From Nanobdellota archaeon (GTDB lineage: Archaea > Nanobdellota > Nanobdellia > Pacearchaeales > GW2011-AR1), in the NCBI GenBank assembly GCA_030689875.1, contig JAUYHR010000080.1, forward strand, positions 1-11,052: DNA of 11,052 nt, read 5' to 3'. The first letter of the stretch is position 1; each line of letters opens with the position of its first letter. Under the pieces are notes generated by a model. That model had not been told where the DNA came from. It did no database searches and saw nothing but the letters and a program-made list of their open reading frames with translations. Positions 1-5,864 of the stretch are shown here, in pieces. Made by a program: the position numbers and the translations under genes.

Positions 1-552
1 TTCAGCGAGCTTGATATTTGTAAGTATTCCTGCAGGATATTTTTTTGAAAAAACTCTTATTCCAGTCAACTCTCCGAATTTTTCAACAGCTTTCCATCCC
101 GCTTCTCTCTTGCAGACGAGAATAATATCTTTGACGTCAAATTTTGACAAATATTCAATTCCTTCTTTTAATTTTTCATCAATTAAATCAGTATTAAAAA
201 TCGCCAAGCCGTCGGCACGTCTTCTATAAACCCACGGTCTCATCAGAGGGGTCACAACTTTTGTCCCGATATAAATTCCTGCTTTAACATATTCATCCAA
301 AGGAACAAGCATATCGCCTTTTTTCTTTCCTTTAACTTGTTCTTTTAACTCTTCAGTTTTAGGAGCTTCTTCTGAAAGTTTTTCTTTTAGCTTCGCAGCT
401 TTTTCAAGAAGAACTTTTTTCTTCTTCTCAATTTCTTCAGGAGATAATTTAGGAGATTTGATTTTAATTTGTTCTAAAAATTCTCCATTATCATTAGAAA
501 TTTCTTTATTTTCTGTTTCTTTTTCTGATTCAACATTAATTTTTTTAGCCAT
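1..552 (-). CDS. rps2: Ribosomal protein uS2 (archaeal S2/SA), C-terminus missing
   Basis: Small-subunit ribosomal protein uS2, which binds 16S rRNA at the head-body junction of the 30S subunit. The 184 visible residues run off the left edge at a codon boundary, so the C-terminal part is missing. The family match begins near residue 81 with LVPLDEYVKAGIYIGTKVV, then RPWVYRRRADGLAIFNTDLID, KREAGWKAVEKFGELTG and YPAGILTNI, all in the order of archaeal uS2. Residues 1-80 form a Lys/Glu-rich, low-complexity extension before the usual archaeal start. An in-frame ATG at residue 81 would give a standard-length protein. The upstream start at 552 is preferred because it keeps the reading frame full of acidic/basic codons, but its ribosome binding site (AAGGA about 11 nt upstream) is weak. 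uS2 is the usual last gene of the archaeal rpoN-rpoK-eno-rps2 cluster, which supports the call. The identity is nearly certain; the start is less so. Confidence 0.93.
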   Translation of the reverse strand, partial: MAKKINVESEKETENKEISNDNGEFLEQIKIKSPKLSPEEIEKKKKVLLEKAAKLKEKLSEEAPKTEELKEQVKGKKKGDMLVPLDEYVKAGIYIGTKVVTPLMRPWVYRRRADGLAIFNTDLIDEKLKEGIEYLSKFDVKDIILVCKREAGWKAVEKFGELTGIRVFSKKYPAGILTNIKLAE

Positions 553-577
553 TTTATGTAATTTCCTTATAACAAGT

Positions 578-615
578 TCACGGGTGTATCTGGGTTTATT
601 TCAGCCAGTACGTGA
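578..615 (-). promoter_or_regulatory. Hairpin in the probable 5' leader of uS2
   Basis: An outer 5-bp stem (578-582 with 611-615, TCACG/CGTGA) encloses a 4-bp inner stem (590-593 with 605-608, CTGG/CCAG) and an 11-nt loop. A TATA-like TTTTTAAAG stretch at 642-650 would place a minus-strand start near 619, so the hairpin would fill most of a leader of about 65 nt. A regulatory role, such as feedback by uS2 on its own mRNA, is inference only. The stems are short. Confidence 0.3.
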
Positions 616-674
616 TAAGTTATTTAGTGTAGAGAAATTGGTTTTTAAAGTTTTTGTTAAAAAAGTTTAAAGTT

Positions 675-813
675 AAAAATCTTTGATTTTTGTCTAAAAG
701 TCTTTTGTCCTCAAAAGATTTTAGTGGAAGCAAAAACATGCCCTAAGGAAGGGCATAAAGGAAATTTTTGTATTCATTCGTCATAGGAATGCCAAATGAA
801 AGAACTTGTTCTT
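675..813. other. Array of five short hairpins in the 553-873 gap
   Basis: The 320-nt space between uS2 and the 91-aa gene holds no credible ORF. It contains five consecutive inverted repeats. At 675-691 there is a 7-bp stem (AAAAATC/GATTTTT) with a 3-nt loop. At 694-724 there is a 13-bp stem with one bulged G and loop TCCT. At 738-756 there is a 7-bp stem (ATGCCCT/AGGGCAT) with loop AAGGA. At 775-791 there is a 5-bp stem (CATTC/GAATG). At 800-813 there is a 5-bp stem (AAGAA/TTCTT) with loop CTTG. Back-to-back perfect or near-perfect stems suggest a structured RNA or a processing/termination region. The strand is not decided: a TATA-like box at 642-650 could drive a plus-strand transcript starting near 671, while minus-strand read-through from the 91-aa gene would also include it. 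Confidence 0.4.
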
Positions 814-873
814 GCTCTTTAAAGGTTTTTACTTAAATTATTTAATTATTTCTAAGAATCATTGCTTAAATTA

Positions 874-1149
874 TTATTCTAACGCTAAAAGAATATCAAC
901 TAGCCCTTTCATTGCTTCGGATACTTTTATTTTTTCTATTTCTGTTTTGACGTCAGTAGATACTTCAATTTCCATCTGATGGTAGGTTGGAGGGTTTCCA
1001 TTAATATCTCCAATCTTTTTAATATTTATTAGAGGAATATATTTATTGCTTCCTTCTGCCTCAAGAGAAGTATATTTCTTAAAATGTTCAACTAATGAAC
1101 TATATTTTTGATGATTTATTTCTTGCAGTATGATTTCTGTTTTTTTCAT
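874..1149 (-). CDS. Hypothetical protein, 91 aa
   Basis: I do not recognise this protein. It is 91 residues long with no cysteine, no signal peptide and no membrane segment. The N-terminal half has a helical, charged look (EIILQEINHQKYSSLVEHF), followed by a strand-rich centre (YIPLINIKKIGDI, QMEIEVSTDV) and a C-terminal helix ending DILLALE, compatible with a small alpha/beta fold. The ATG at 1149 fits a leaderless transcript because a TATTTAAATA box is centred 26 nt upstream. It therefore seems to have its own promoter rather than depending on the eno transcript. It lies between enolase and uS2, two genes that are commonly close together in archaea, so it is probably a lineage-specific insertion. 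Coding status rests on length, frame integrity and the promoter. Confidence 0.6.
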   Translation of the reverse strand: MKKTEIILQEINHQKYSSLVEHFKKYTSLEAEGSNKYIPLINIKKIGDINGNPPTYHQMEIEVSTDVKTEIEKIKVSEAMKGLVDILLALE

Positions 1150-1170
1150 ATTTTTCTTATGTTTCCAAAT

Positions 1171-1180
1171 TATTTAAATA
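1171..1180 (-). promoter_or_regulatory. TATA box for the 91-aa gene
   Basis: The palindromic TATTTAAATA is centred 26 nt before the ATG at 1149, the spacing expected for a leaderless archaeal mRNA. Confidence 0.45.
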
Positions 1181-1303
1181 TTTTTATGTTGCAGTTTTTT
1201 AGGATAATTGATTTTGTTCGCTATTAATAACGCTTTGAAATTGTGATTAATTTCTCCGTATGAAAAAGTTGTCATAGTAAAAAATCTTTAAAATTTTAAG
1301 AAA

Positions 1304-1753
1304 TTATATCGTCATGGGAGTATTCATAATTTTATTATGGTATTCCCATTCTTTTTGAGTTAAAGGTCTATCATACATCATTCCACAAGATGTACAATTA
1401 GCATAAACTTTTGTTCCAGATTGTCCTGAAGAAATATTTAATGAACTTTCTTTATGTCCATTTTCATTGCAGTATTTAATTTTTTCTGCTAGTTCAATTA
1501 TTCCAATTTGACAACTTAATTTATTTAGAATATAATCTTTCTCACTAAAATTTTCTTTCCATATTCCAGAATCTCCACCATGTCTTTTTGCCTTTTCATT
1601 ATCTCTTTTCATGCCTTCTTCTAATTCAATATATTCTGCTTTTTCGCTCTCTGTTAAATTAGGTTTTACCAAGCCAGATTTTAATTTAAAATGATAAGTT
1701 ATAGCCTCTAATTTACTAATATTCTTTTCTCTAAACTTTAACATATTTAACAT
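1304..1753 (-). CDS. Hypothetical protein with C-terminal zinc-binding site, 149 aa
   Basis: I recognise no named family. The first 90 residues are helical and charged. The C-terminal third carries a likely structural zinc site: C95-x4-H100 (YCNENGH), then after about 20 residues C120-x2-C123 (NCTSCGMMY), followed by DRPLTQKEWEYHNKIM, which resembles the tail often seen after small archaeal treble-clef or zinc-ribbon units. A nucleic-acid or ribosome-associated role is possible but is inference. The ATG at 1753 is 35 nt below the eno stop and has a TATA-like TTTATATTTAAAA at 1777-1787 upstream; a second in-frame ATG lies 3 codons later (MLKF). The gap to eno also holds a perfect 7-bp hairpin (1759-1776). 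It sits between eno and uS2 and may be transcribed separately. Confidence 0.7.
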   Translation of the reverse strand: MLNMLKFREKNISKLEAITYHFKLKSGLVKPNLTESEKAEYIELEEGMKRDNEKAKRHGGDSGIWKENFSEKDYILNKLSCQIGIIELAEKIKYCNENGHKESSLNISSGQSGTKVYANCTSCGMMYDRPLTQKEWEYHNKIMNTPMTI

Positions 1754-1758
1754 AATTT

Positions 1759-1776
1759 ATTCTTATTTTTAAGAAT
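1759..1776. other. Perfect 7-bp inverted repeat between eno and the 149-aa gene
   Basis: The arms ATTCTTA (1759-1765) and TAAGAAT (1770-1776) flank a TTTT loop. It lies after the eno stop and next to the TATA-like stretch 1777-1787 and the ATG at 1753. It could be a 3' end signal of eno or an operator for the next gene. AT-rich inverted repeats of this size can also arise by chance. Confidence 0.3.
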
Positions 1777-1787
1777 TTATATTTAAA
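1777..1787 (-). promoter_or_regulatory. TATA-like box for the 149-aa gene
   Basis: The stretch TTTATATTTAA is centred about 29 nt before the ATG at 1753 and lies just past the enolase stop codon (1789-1791). It fits a leaderless transcript, but the surrounding AT richness lowers confidence. Confidence 0.35.
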
Positions 1788-1788
1788 A

Positions 1789-2949
1789 TTATCTAATTGA
1801 TTTTTCAATCTCAATTAATCTTTTTATTTTTGCCTCGCGTTCCTTTCCAGTTATCCCGCATTTAAAAAAATCTGCCTGAAAACCAAAAGCTAAATCAGCA
1901 AGAATAGTCTCATTTGTTTCCCCGCTTCTATGAGAGAATACAATTTTGATATTATTTTTCTTGGCTAATTCGCAAACTCTTTTAACTTCAATTAAAGAGC
2001 CGTTTTGATTTGGTTTTACAATAACCGCGTTAATGCTTTTTAGTTTAATTGCTTTTTCCAAAAGTTTGGAATTTGTAACAGTCAAATCGTCGCCGACAAT
2101 TAATGAGCCTGGAAATTTTTTTAATAATTTCGCAAAACTTTCAAAATCTTCTTCTTCAAAAGGATCTTCAATATAAAACAATCCGAAATTTTTTATAAGA
2201 TTTGAAATATAATCAAACTGCTCTTCTGTAAGTCTGTCTAATTTTGGATTTTCATAACGATATTTTTTTCTTTTAAAAAAACTTGAAGCAGCAACATCAA
2301 CTCCAAGAGGAACTTCTAATTTTTTTAGTGCATCAAAAACTTCTTTTTCATTTAGACTTGTGCTCCACGCATCTTCATCGTTTTTTTCTCCTTTAAATTT
2401 ATTATCTTTATCTTTTAAAAGATATTTTGCCTCTTCTTTTAATTTTTTATTTTTTTCCAAGTTTTCTCTTGCGCTTTTCATGTTTGGAATTAATAAAAAT
2501 TCCTGAAAATCCGGTTTTTTATTATTGACTAATTTAGAATGTCCTCCCCCGCCAATGCAATTCCCGGCTAATCTTGGAGATTTTCTTGCGTTTGGATTAA
2601 TTAATTCCCAAATTTCTTTTTTCATTTCATGCGCAAGCGCTTTTAGCGCAGCAGATTCAAGAGCAAATAAAGTATTTGCGCCAACATGCCCCTCAACAAT
2701 ATCTTCTATTCTTTTCAAATCATCAAATCCCTCTAAGATTTCTTCAGAAAAATAATCAGAAAATTTCTTGATTGTTTTTATATCTTCTTCAAGAGATTTT
2801 CTGTACGGCTTTGCTTCGTGTTTGCCTGTTGATTTTCCCTGCGGAGCAGAGGCGGAGAAATTTCCGTAATCTGTTTTAATAAAAATTTGTATTGTTTTTT
2901 CCCCGCGGGAATTTAAAATTGATTTTGCAGAAACCCCTTTAATTATCAT
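1789..2949 (-). CDS. eno: Enolase (phosphopyruvate hydratase)
   Basis: Catalyses 2-phosphoglycerate to phosphoenolpyruvate plus water in glycolysis/gluconeogenesis; cytosolic and Mg-dependent. The N-terminal domain has ILNSRG (11-16) and a substrate loop PQGKSTGKHEA (36-46). The barrel contains H137 in GGGGHS, E150 in DFQEF, DE (191-192) in place of the usual GDEGGFAP loop, and the metal ligands D218 (GVDVAAS), E261 (YIEDP) and the Asp pair of VGDDLTVTN (287-288). Catalytic Lys312 (VKPNQNG), the SHRSGET loop (339-345) and K363 (FFKCG) are also present. At 386 aa it is shorter than the usual 410-430, and the NPT after SRG is replaced by EKT. All catalytic positions are present, so it should be active. 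A TATA box 26 nt upstream of the ATG suggests a leaderless transcript. Its place between rpoK and rps2 matches archaeal gene order. Confidence 0.96.
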   Translation of the reverse strand: MIIKGVSAKSILNSRGEKTIQIFIKTDYGNFSASAPQGKSTGKHEAKPYRKSLEEDIKTIKKFSDYFSEEILEGFDDLKRIEDIVEGHVGANTLFALESAALKALAHEMKKEIWELINPNARKSPRLAGNCIGGGGHSKLVNNKKPDFQEFLLIPNMKSARENLEKNKKLKEEAKYLLKDKDNKFKGEKNDEDAWSTSLNEKEVFDALKKLEVPLGVDVAASSFFKRKKYRYENPKLDRLTEEQFDYISNLIKNFGLFYIEDPFEEEDFESFAKLLKKFPGSLIVGDDLTVTNSKLLEKAIKLKSINAVIVKPNQNGSLIEVKRVCELAKKNNIKIVFSHRSGETNETILADLAFGFQADFFKCGITGKEREAKIKRLIEIEKSIR

Positions 2950-2970
2950 TTATTAAAAAAAGAATTTTAG

Positions 2971-2978
2971 TTTATAAA
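2971..2978 (-). promoter_or_regulatory. TATA box for eno
   Basis: The stretch TTTATAAA is centred 26 nt before the enolase ATG, as expected for a leaderless archaeal mRNA. The rest of 2950-3137 is AT-rich with no ORF. Confidence 0.5.
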
Positions 2979-3012
2979 ATTATTGAATAGAATATAATTT
3001 GTGAAATTAAAT

Positions 3013-3034
3013 TAATCAATTAAAAAGAAGTTAA
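3013..3034 (+). repeat. 22-bp direct repeat, copy 1
   Basis: This copy matches 3594-3615 in the same orientation at 21 of 22 positions; the only difference is A versus G at position 17. The two copies flank the DUF2283/DUF4258 gene pair. The core reads AATCAATTAAAAAG. Confidence 0.55.
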
Positions 3035-3137
3035 ATATTTTTAAGGATTTGTTTGTGAATCAATGCGTCAGGAGAATTATTTAATGCTAGGTTTGTGAAA
3101 TATTAATAAAATTAGAGAAAAAAATTCGGAAAAACAA

Positions 3138-3344
3138 TTATCTTTGCAATAAATTTTCTACTTTAAATTCATTTAATAAACTGGGATTTTGCTCGCTTAC
3201 AAAAAGCAATTCAATTCCTATAAGGTTTCCAGATTTGTCATAATCAAGAATAGTATAATCATCTACTTTTTTAGTTTCAGCAATTTCTATATCTCTTAAT
3301 TTAATATACACTGCATCTGCATCTGAATCATATCTTATTTTCAT
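3138..3344 (-). CDS. DUF2283 family small protein
   Basis: A 68-aa protein with the DUF2283 pattern: YDSDADAVYIKL at residues 5-16, a strand rich in Glu/Thr, then DYTILDYDKSGNLIGIELL at 28-46. This is the family's hallmark aspartate-rich N-terminus plus the D-x-x-G-x-x-x-GIE motif. Its ATG overlaps the stop of the upstream DUF4258 gene by one base (TAATG), so the two are translationally coupled. DUF2283 genes are often found beside DUF4258 genes and the pair is suspected to be a toxin-antitoxin module, with DUF2283 as the likely antitoxin or partner; that function is inference here. The C-terminal part (SEQNPSLLNEFKVENLLQ) is helical and could wrap a partner. The pair is flanked by a 22-bp direct repeat. 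Confidence 0.85.
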   Translation of the reverse strand: MKIRYDSDADAVYIKLRDIEIAETKKVDDYTILDYDKSGNLIGIELLFVSEQNPSLLNEFKVENLLQR

Positions 3345-3556
3345 TATAATGGATAAATGGTAATAACCTTTATATAATTTTCTCTAGTATAAACTACTTC
3401 TAAAGTAAATCCGTTAATTTTTCTACGAGCATAATATTTGTTTTTTCCTTCTTTCCTAGTTTTATCCGCATATTTTATTGTTTCTTCAACTAATAATTTT
3501 TCAATCTTACGTTCCTTCATTTGTTCTTCAGCATGTTTTGTAAAAATAATCTTCAT
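3344..3556 (-). CDS. DUF4258 family protein, RelE-like toxin candidate
   Basis: A 70-aa basic protein with the DUF4258 layout. The N-terminal strand and helix read IIFTKHAEEQMKERKI (His7 and the ERKI turn are typical), followed by a helix VEETIKYADK. Then comes a beta-sheet half with KYYARRKINGFTLEVVYTRE and a terminal VITIYPL. The fold is expected to resemble small RNase toxins of the RelE/BrnT type, which suggests, but does not prove, mRNA cleavage. The coupled downstream DUF2283 gene, sharing TAATG, would be its partner. A TATA-like TTTTAAAAATATAT at 3577-3590, centred about 27 nt before the ATG, gives the pair its own leaderless promoter. The pair sits between rpoK and eno, which are normally adjacent in archaea, so it looks like an insertion. 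Confidence 0.85.
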   Translation of the reverse strand: MKIIFTKHAEEQMKERKIEKLLVEETIKYADKTRKEGKNKYYARRKINGFTLEVVYTRENYIKVITIYPL

Positions 3557-3576
3557 TAAGAATTCAGGCAGAACAA

Positions 3577-3590
3577 TTTTAAAAATATAT
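3577..3590 (-). promoter_or_regulatory. TATA-like box for the DUF4258/DUF2283 pair
   Basis: An AT-rich box centred about 27 nt before the ATG at 3556. Copy 2 of the 22-bp repeat starts 4 nt farther upstream, at 3594. Confidence 0.4.
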
Positions 3591-3593
3591 CTC

Positions 3594-3615
3594 TAATCAA
3601 TTAAAAAGAGGTTAA
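3594..3615 (+). repeat. 22-bp direct repeat, copy 2
   Basis: Second copy of the repeat at 3013-3034, with one mismatch. It lies upstream of the DUF4258 start codon, where a toxin-antitoxin operator would be expected. Copy 1 lies in the matching position upstream of eno. Confidence 0.55.
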
Positions 3616-3663
3616 TTTTTTATTGAATTGAATGTGATATTTGCGAGGGTAATAATTAAAGAG

Positions 3664-3876
3664 TTATTTTATTAATAGTTCTAAAGAACCCTCTATAAAT
3701 GCTGATAATCCTAAACCATGATAAAAAGCAGATCCATAGAATCTTGCTGGGTGATCTTTTAAATCAAGCATTGAAGGTTTTTTATCTGAGTAATCTTTAA
3801 TTGCTTGATATACTCCATAGATTGGAATCAATTGTTTCAAATCAAAATTTTTCTTCTGCATTTCTTTCTTTTCCAT
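3664..3876 (-). CDS. Small hypothetical protein with hydrophobic C-terminus, 70 aa
   Basis: I do not recognise a family. A Lys-rich N-terminus (MEKKEMQKKNFDLKQ) is followed by LIPIYGVYQAIKDYSD and a more hydrophobic stretch FYGSAFYHGLGLSAFIEGSLELLI (residues 47-69). That stretch could be one peripheral or transmembrane helix, though it contains His and Glu. The PIYG-x-Y-x-A element is the sort of motif seen in many small uncharacterised DPANN proteins. Its own TATA-like TATTTAAAT at 3898-3906 lies about 26 nt before the ATG, and a purine-rich GGGAGAGG directly precedes the ATG. The start could also be residue 6 (MQKKNF). It lies just downstream of rpoK with a 59-nt gap. Confidence 0.6.
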   Translation of the reverse strand: MEKKEMQKKNFDLKQLIPIYGVYQAIKDYSDKKPSMLDLKDHPARFYGSAFYHGLGLSAFIEGSLELLIK

Positions 3877-3897
3877 CCCTCTCCCACCATTTTAATC

Positions 3898-3906
3898 TAT
3901 TTAAAT
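3898..3906 (-). promoter_or_regulatory. TATA-like box for the 70-aa gene
   Basis: The stretch TATTTAAAT is centred 26 nt before the ATG at 3876, in the short gap after rpoK. Confidence 0.4.
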
Positions 3907-3935
3907 CTTTCTTTTGTTGTCTTTTTAGAATTACT

Positions 3936-4316
3936 CTACTCGCTCTCGCCTTCACTTTCCCCTTCTTCTGTTTCATCTTCAGGAGTAGCAAGTTCCATTA
4001 TCTCGCCTTCTTTTACAATTTCTTCTTCCTCTTTTGATTCTAATTTTTCTGTCTCTTGTTCAGTTTCTACTTTTTTTTCGCTTTTAATAATTTTTTTAAA
4101 CCCTTTTTTCTTTTCTGGAAAAGGTCTGTTAACTGAAATAGGAAGAATGCCGGAATTTAATTCAATCTCAGCAATTTTCAGAGCATCATAATTTATTTTT
4201 TCTAAATCTTCATCTTTAATTTTAATTAATAACGGCGCGTTCATTGCGATTTGCAGAGCTCTTGCTCCGACAATTCTTGTTATTTCATATTTTGAATATC
4301 CTTCTAGTTTGTCCAT
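3936..4316 (-). CDS. rpoK: DNA-directed RNA polymerase subunit K (Rpb6/omega homologue)
   Basis: RpoK clamps the large RNA polymerase subunits, as Rpb6 does in eukaryotes and omega in bacteria. Residues 1-66 carry the full family signature: YSKYEITRIVGARALQIAMN (7-26), APLLIKI, DALKIAEIELNSGILPISVNRP. The rest (about 70-126) is an unusual tail: a Lys-rich stretch KKKGFKKIIKSEKK, then a long Glu-dominated segment ending EGESEGESE. Archaeal RpoK is usually 55-100 aa, so this tail is an extension. The ATG lies 1 nt after the rrp42 stop, so it is co-translated with the exosome genes. In most archaea rpoK instead follows rps9 and rpoN; here only the downstream half of that cluster (eno, rps2) remains beside it. 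Confidence 0.93.
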   Translation of the reverse strand: MDKLEGYSKYEITRIVGARALQIAMNAPLLIKIKDEDLEKINYDALKIAEIELNSGILPISVNRPFPEKKKGFKKIIKSEKKVETEQETEKLESKEEEEIVKEGEIMELATPEDETEEGESEGESE

Positions 4317-4317
4317 T

Positions 4318-5127
4318 TTATTTTAAAAATTTATTAATTTTATTAAATAATTCAGTCCAATTTTTTTCTGCAATATCTATCGCTTCAAATATTTCTTCAT
4401 CTTTAAGAGGCATTATCCCGCCTTTTTGCATTGATGAAATTACTCCGTCGGAAATTCCGATTGTCAGTCTTGTCTCGCTGGCGTCCTCTTCTTCTCTTGT
4501 TGGGTCCGCAATTAATTTATTTCCTATTTTATGAACAGTTATAGGGATTGGATTTACATCTGTTAACGGAATTTTTTTATCGGATTTATCATATAAAACT
4601 TTTTCTTCTTTCTCGTCATATTTTGGAAGTTTGGCAATCTTTAGCGCAGCCAAAGCCCCGATTCCTGCAGCATCCAACAAATTCCCGTCGTCATTAATAG
4701 AATATATATCAATAAATATATTCCAAACTTTTTCTCCTTCCTTAATAACCAACTTTTCAAGATCAATTATTTTGCTTTCTCTGATGCCTCTGTCAATAAC
4801 TCTTCCAAGTTCAATTGCATCAAATTTTGGAGGTCCAAGCTCAAATCTCGGAGAGCTTAAAGGCAGCAATTCAGCAGTAACCATTAAATTTCCTTTGTCT
4901 GGAGAATCTGGATAGGGTTCAGCAACCCCTACCTTTACACCGACGATAACTTCTGTTTTTCCAAGCTTGACTCTTACAGAACCTTCTGCTTTTTTTGAAA
5001 CATCTTTTTCAATAATTAATTCTCTAAATTCATCAGTTTTTCTACCGTCAAATCTTTTATTTTCTTTTAAATATTCTTTTATTCTTTCAATTGTTACTTC
5101 AGGTGTTGAATTTATATCTTCGGCCAT
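4318..5127 (-). CDS. rrp42: Exosome complex RNase PH-like subunit Rrp42
   Basis: The catalytically inactive RNase PH-fold partner of Rrp41; three Rrp41-Rrp42 pairs make the hexameric ring of the archaeal exosome, which degrades RNA 3' to 5' and adds A-rich tails. The 269 aa match normal family length (about 260-275). Recognisable parts are RFDGRKTDEFRELIIE (25-40), GSVRVKLGKTEVIVGVK, PYPDSPDKGNLMVTAELLPL, the RNA/Rrp41-contact stretch ELGRVIDRGIRES (106-118), DDGNLLDAAGIGALAAL (146-162) and LIADPTREEE (205-214), the Rrp42 hallmark. The active-site Asp motif of Rrp41 is absent, as expected. The start codon directly abuts the rrp41 stop (TAAATG), with GGGGGA 7 nt upstream as ribosome binding site. 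Confidence 0.96.
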   Translation of the reverse strand: MAEDINSTPEVTIERIKEYLKENKRFDGRKTDEFRELIIEKDVSKKAEGSVRVKLGKTEVIVGVKVGVAEPYPDSPDKGNLMVTAELLPLSSPRFELGPPKFDAIELGRVIDRGIRESKIIDLEKLVIKEGEKVWNIFIDIYSINDDGNLLDAAGIGALAALKIAKLPKYDEKEEKVLYDKSDKKIPLTDVNPIPITVHKIGNKLIADPTREEEDASETRLTIGISDGVISSMQKGGIMPLKDEEIFEAIDIAEKNWTELFNKINKFLK

Positions 5128-5835
5128 TTAGTTATCCCCCACATTCACAGCATCTTTTAATGCTTTTTTTTGAACATCATAAATTTTTTTACAAGATTTT
5201 CTTGCCATTTCAATTGCTTTTTTTAATTGTTTTGAATTTATTTTCCCATCTAATTGCAGATGAGTCAATTCTCCGGAATTTGTCATTGAAATTGGAATAT
5301 CTGTTGCGCCCTCGCCGTCTTCAAAATCTTCTTCCTCCTTGCTTAAATCAAGAACTATTGTTTTGTCAAGTTTGCCGGCGGAAATGCTTAAAATTAAATC
5401 TTTCATTGGAACTCCAGCGTGAGCCAAAGCCATTGAAGCGGCATTTATTCCCGCGCATCTTGTCCCGGCGTCTGCCTGGATTATATTTATATGAACATCA
5501 ATTACCGTGTTTGGATATTTGTCAAGATCAAGAACCGGCTCTAAAGCCCATTCAATAATTTTTGAAATTTCAGTGCTTCTTCTCGACGGACCCGGTCTGA
5601 TTCTGTCAGAAACTGAAAAACTATTCATATTATATGTGCATCTTAAAACTCCTTTTTTAGGATTCTGTTTGTGCTGAGGGTGCATTTTTTTTGGACCATA
5701 TACAGCAGCAATAGCAATCGTGTCTCCTGATTGATACATTGCGCTTCCGTCGGCATTTGGGATGATTCCAACTTTTGCTTTTATTTCTCTCATTTCATCT
5801 TCTTTTCTTCCGTCGGGTCTTTTAAATTCTGTCAT
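5128..5835 (-). CDS. rrp41: Exosome complex catalytic subunit Rrp41
   Basis: The phosphorolytic RNase of the archaeal exosome: it releases NDPs from RNA 3' ends and runs in reverse to add tails. The 235 residues include RPDGRKEDEMREI (6-18), GSAMYQSGDTIAIAAVYGP, the phosphate/RNA-binding arginines R85-R86 in GPSRRSTEIS, IIQADAGTRCAGINAAS (118-134) and the acidic active site with D173 and D179 in GATDIP. All positions needed for catalysis are present. The gene is preceded by the strongest Shine-Dalgarno in the window, AGGAGG at 5844-5849, 8 nt before the ATG, in a 29-nt gap after rrp4. This suggests independent re-initiation and high expression. It abuts rrp42 downstream with no gap. Confidence 0.97.
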   Translation of the reverse strand: MTEFKRPDGRKEDEMREIKAKVGIIPNADGSAMYQSGDTIAIAAVYGPKKMHPQHKQNPKKGVLRCTYNMNSFSVSDRIRPGPSRRSTEISKIIEWALEPVLDLDKYPNTVIDVHINIIQADAGTRCAGINAASMALAHAGVPMKDLILSISAGKLDKTIVLDLSKEEEDFEDGEGATDIPISMTNSGELTHLQLDGKINSKQLKKAIEMARKSCKKIYDVQKKALKDAVNVGDN

Positions 5836-5843
5836 TTAAATTT

Positions 5844-5849
5844 CCTCCT
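5844..5849 (-). promoter_or_regulatory. Strong Shine-Dalgarno for rrp41
   Basis: AGGAGG on the minus strand, 8 nt before the rrp41 ATG. It fixes the start at 5835 and contrasts with the weak or absent sites of most genes here. Confidence 0.8.
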
Positions 5850-5864
5850 GAATTTGCTTTCATT

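Noticed and set aside
675..813. A CRISPR array
   Set aside because: The hairpins differ in sequence and spacing; there is no repeated unit.
3805..4191. A 128-codon plus-strand open frame opposite rpoK
   Set aside because: It is Ser/Phe-rich, the expected antisense shadow of the Glu/Lys-rich RpoK tail.
5091..5558. A 155-codon plus-strand open frame opposite rrp41/rrp42
   Set aside because: Leu-rich low-information protein fully antisense to clearly conserved exosome genes.
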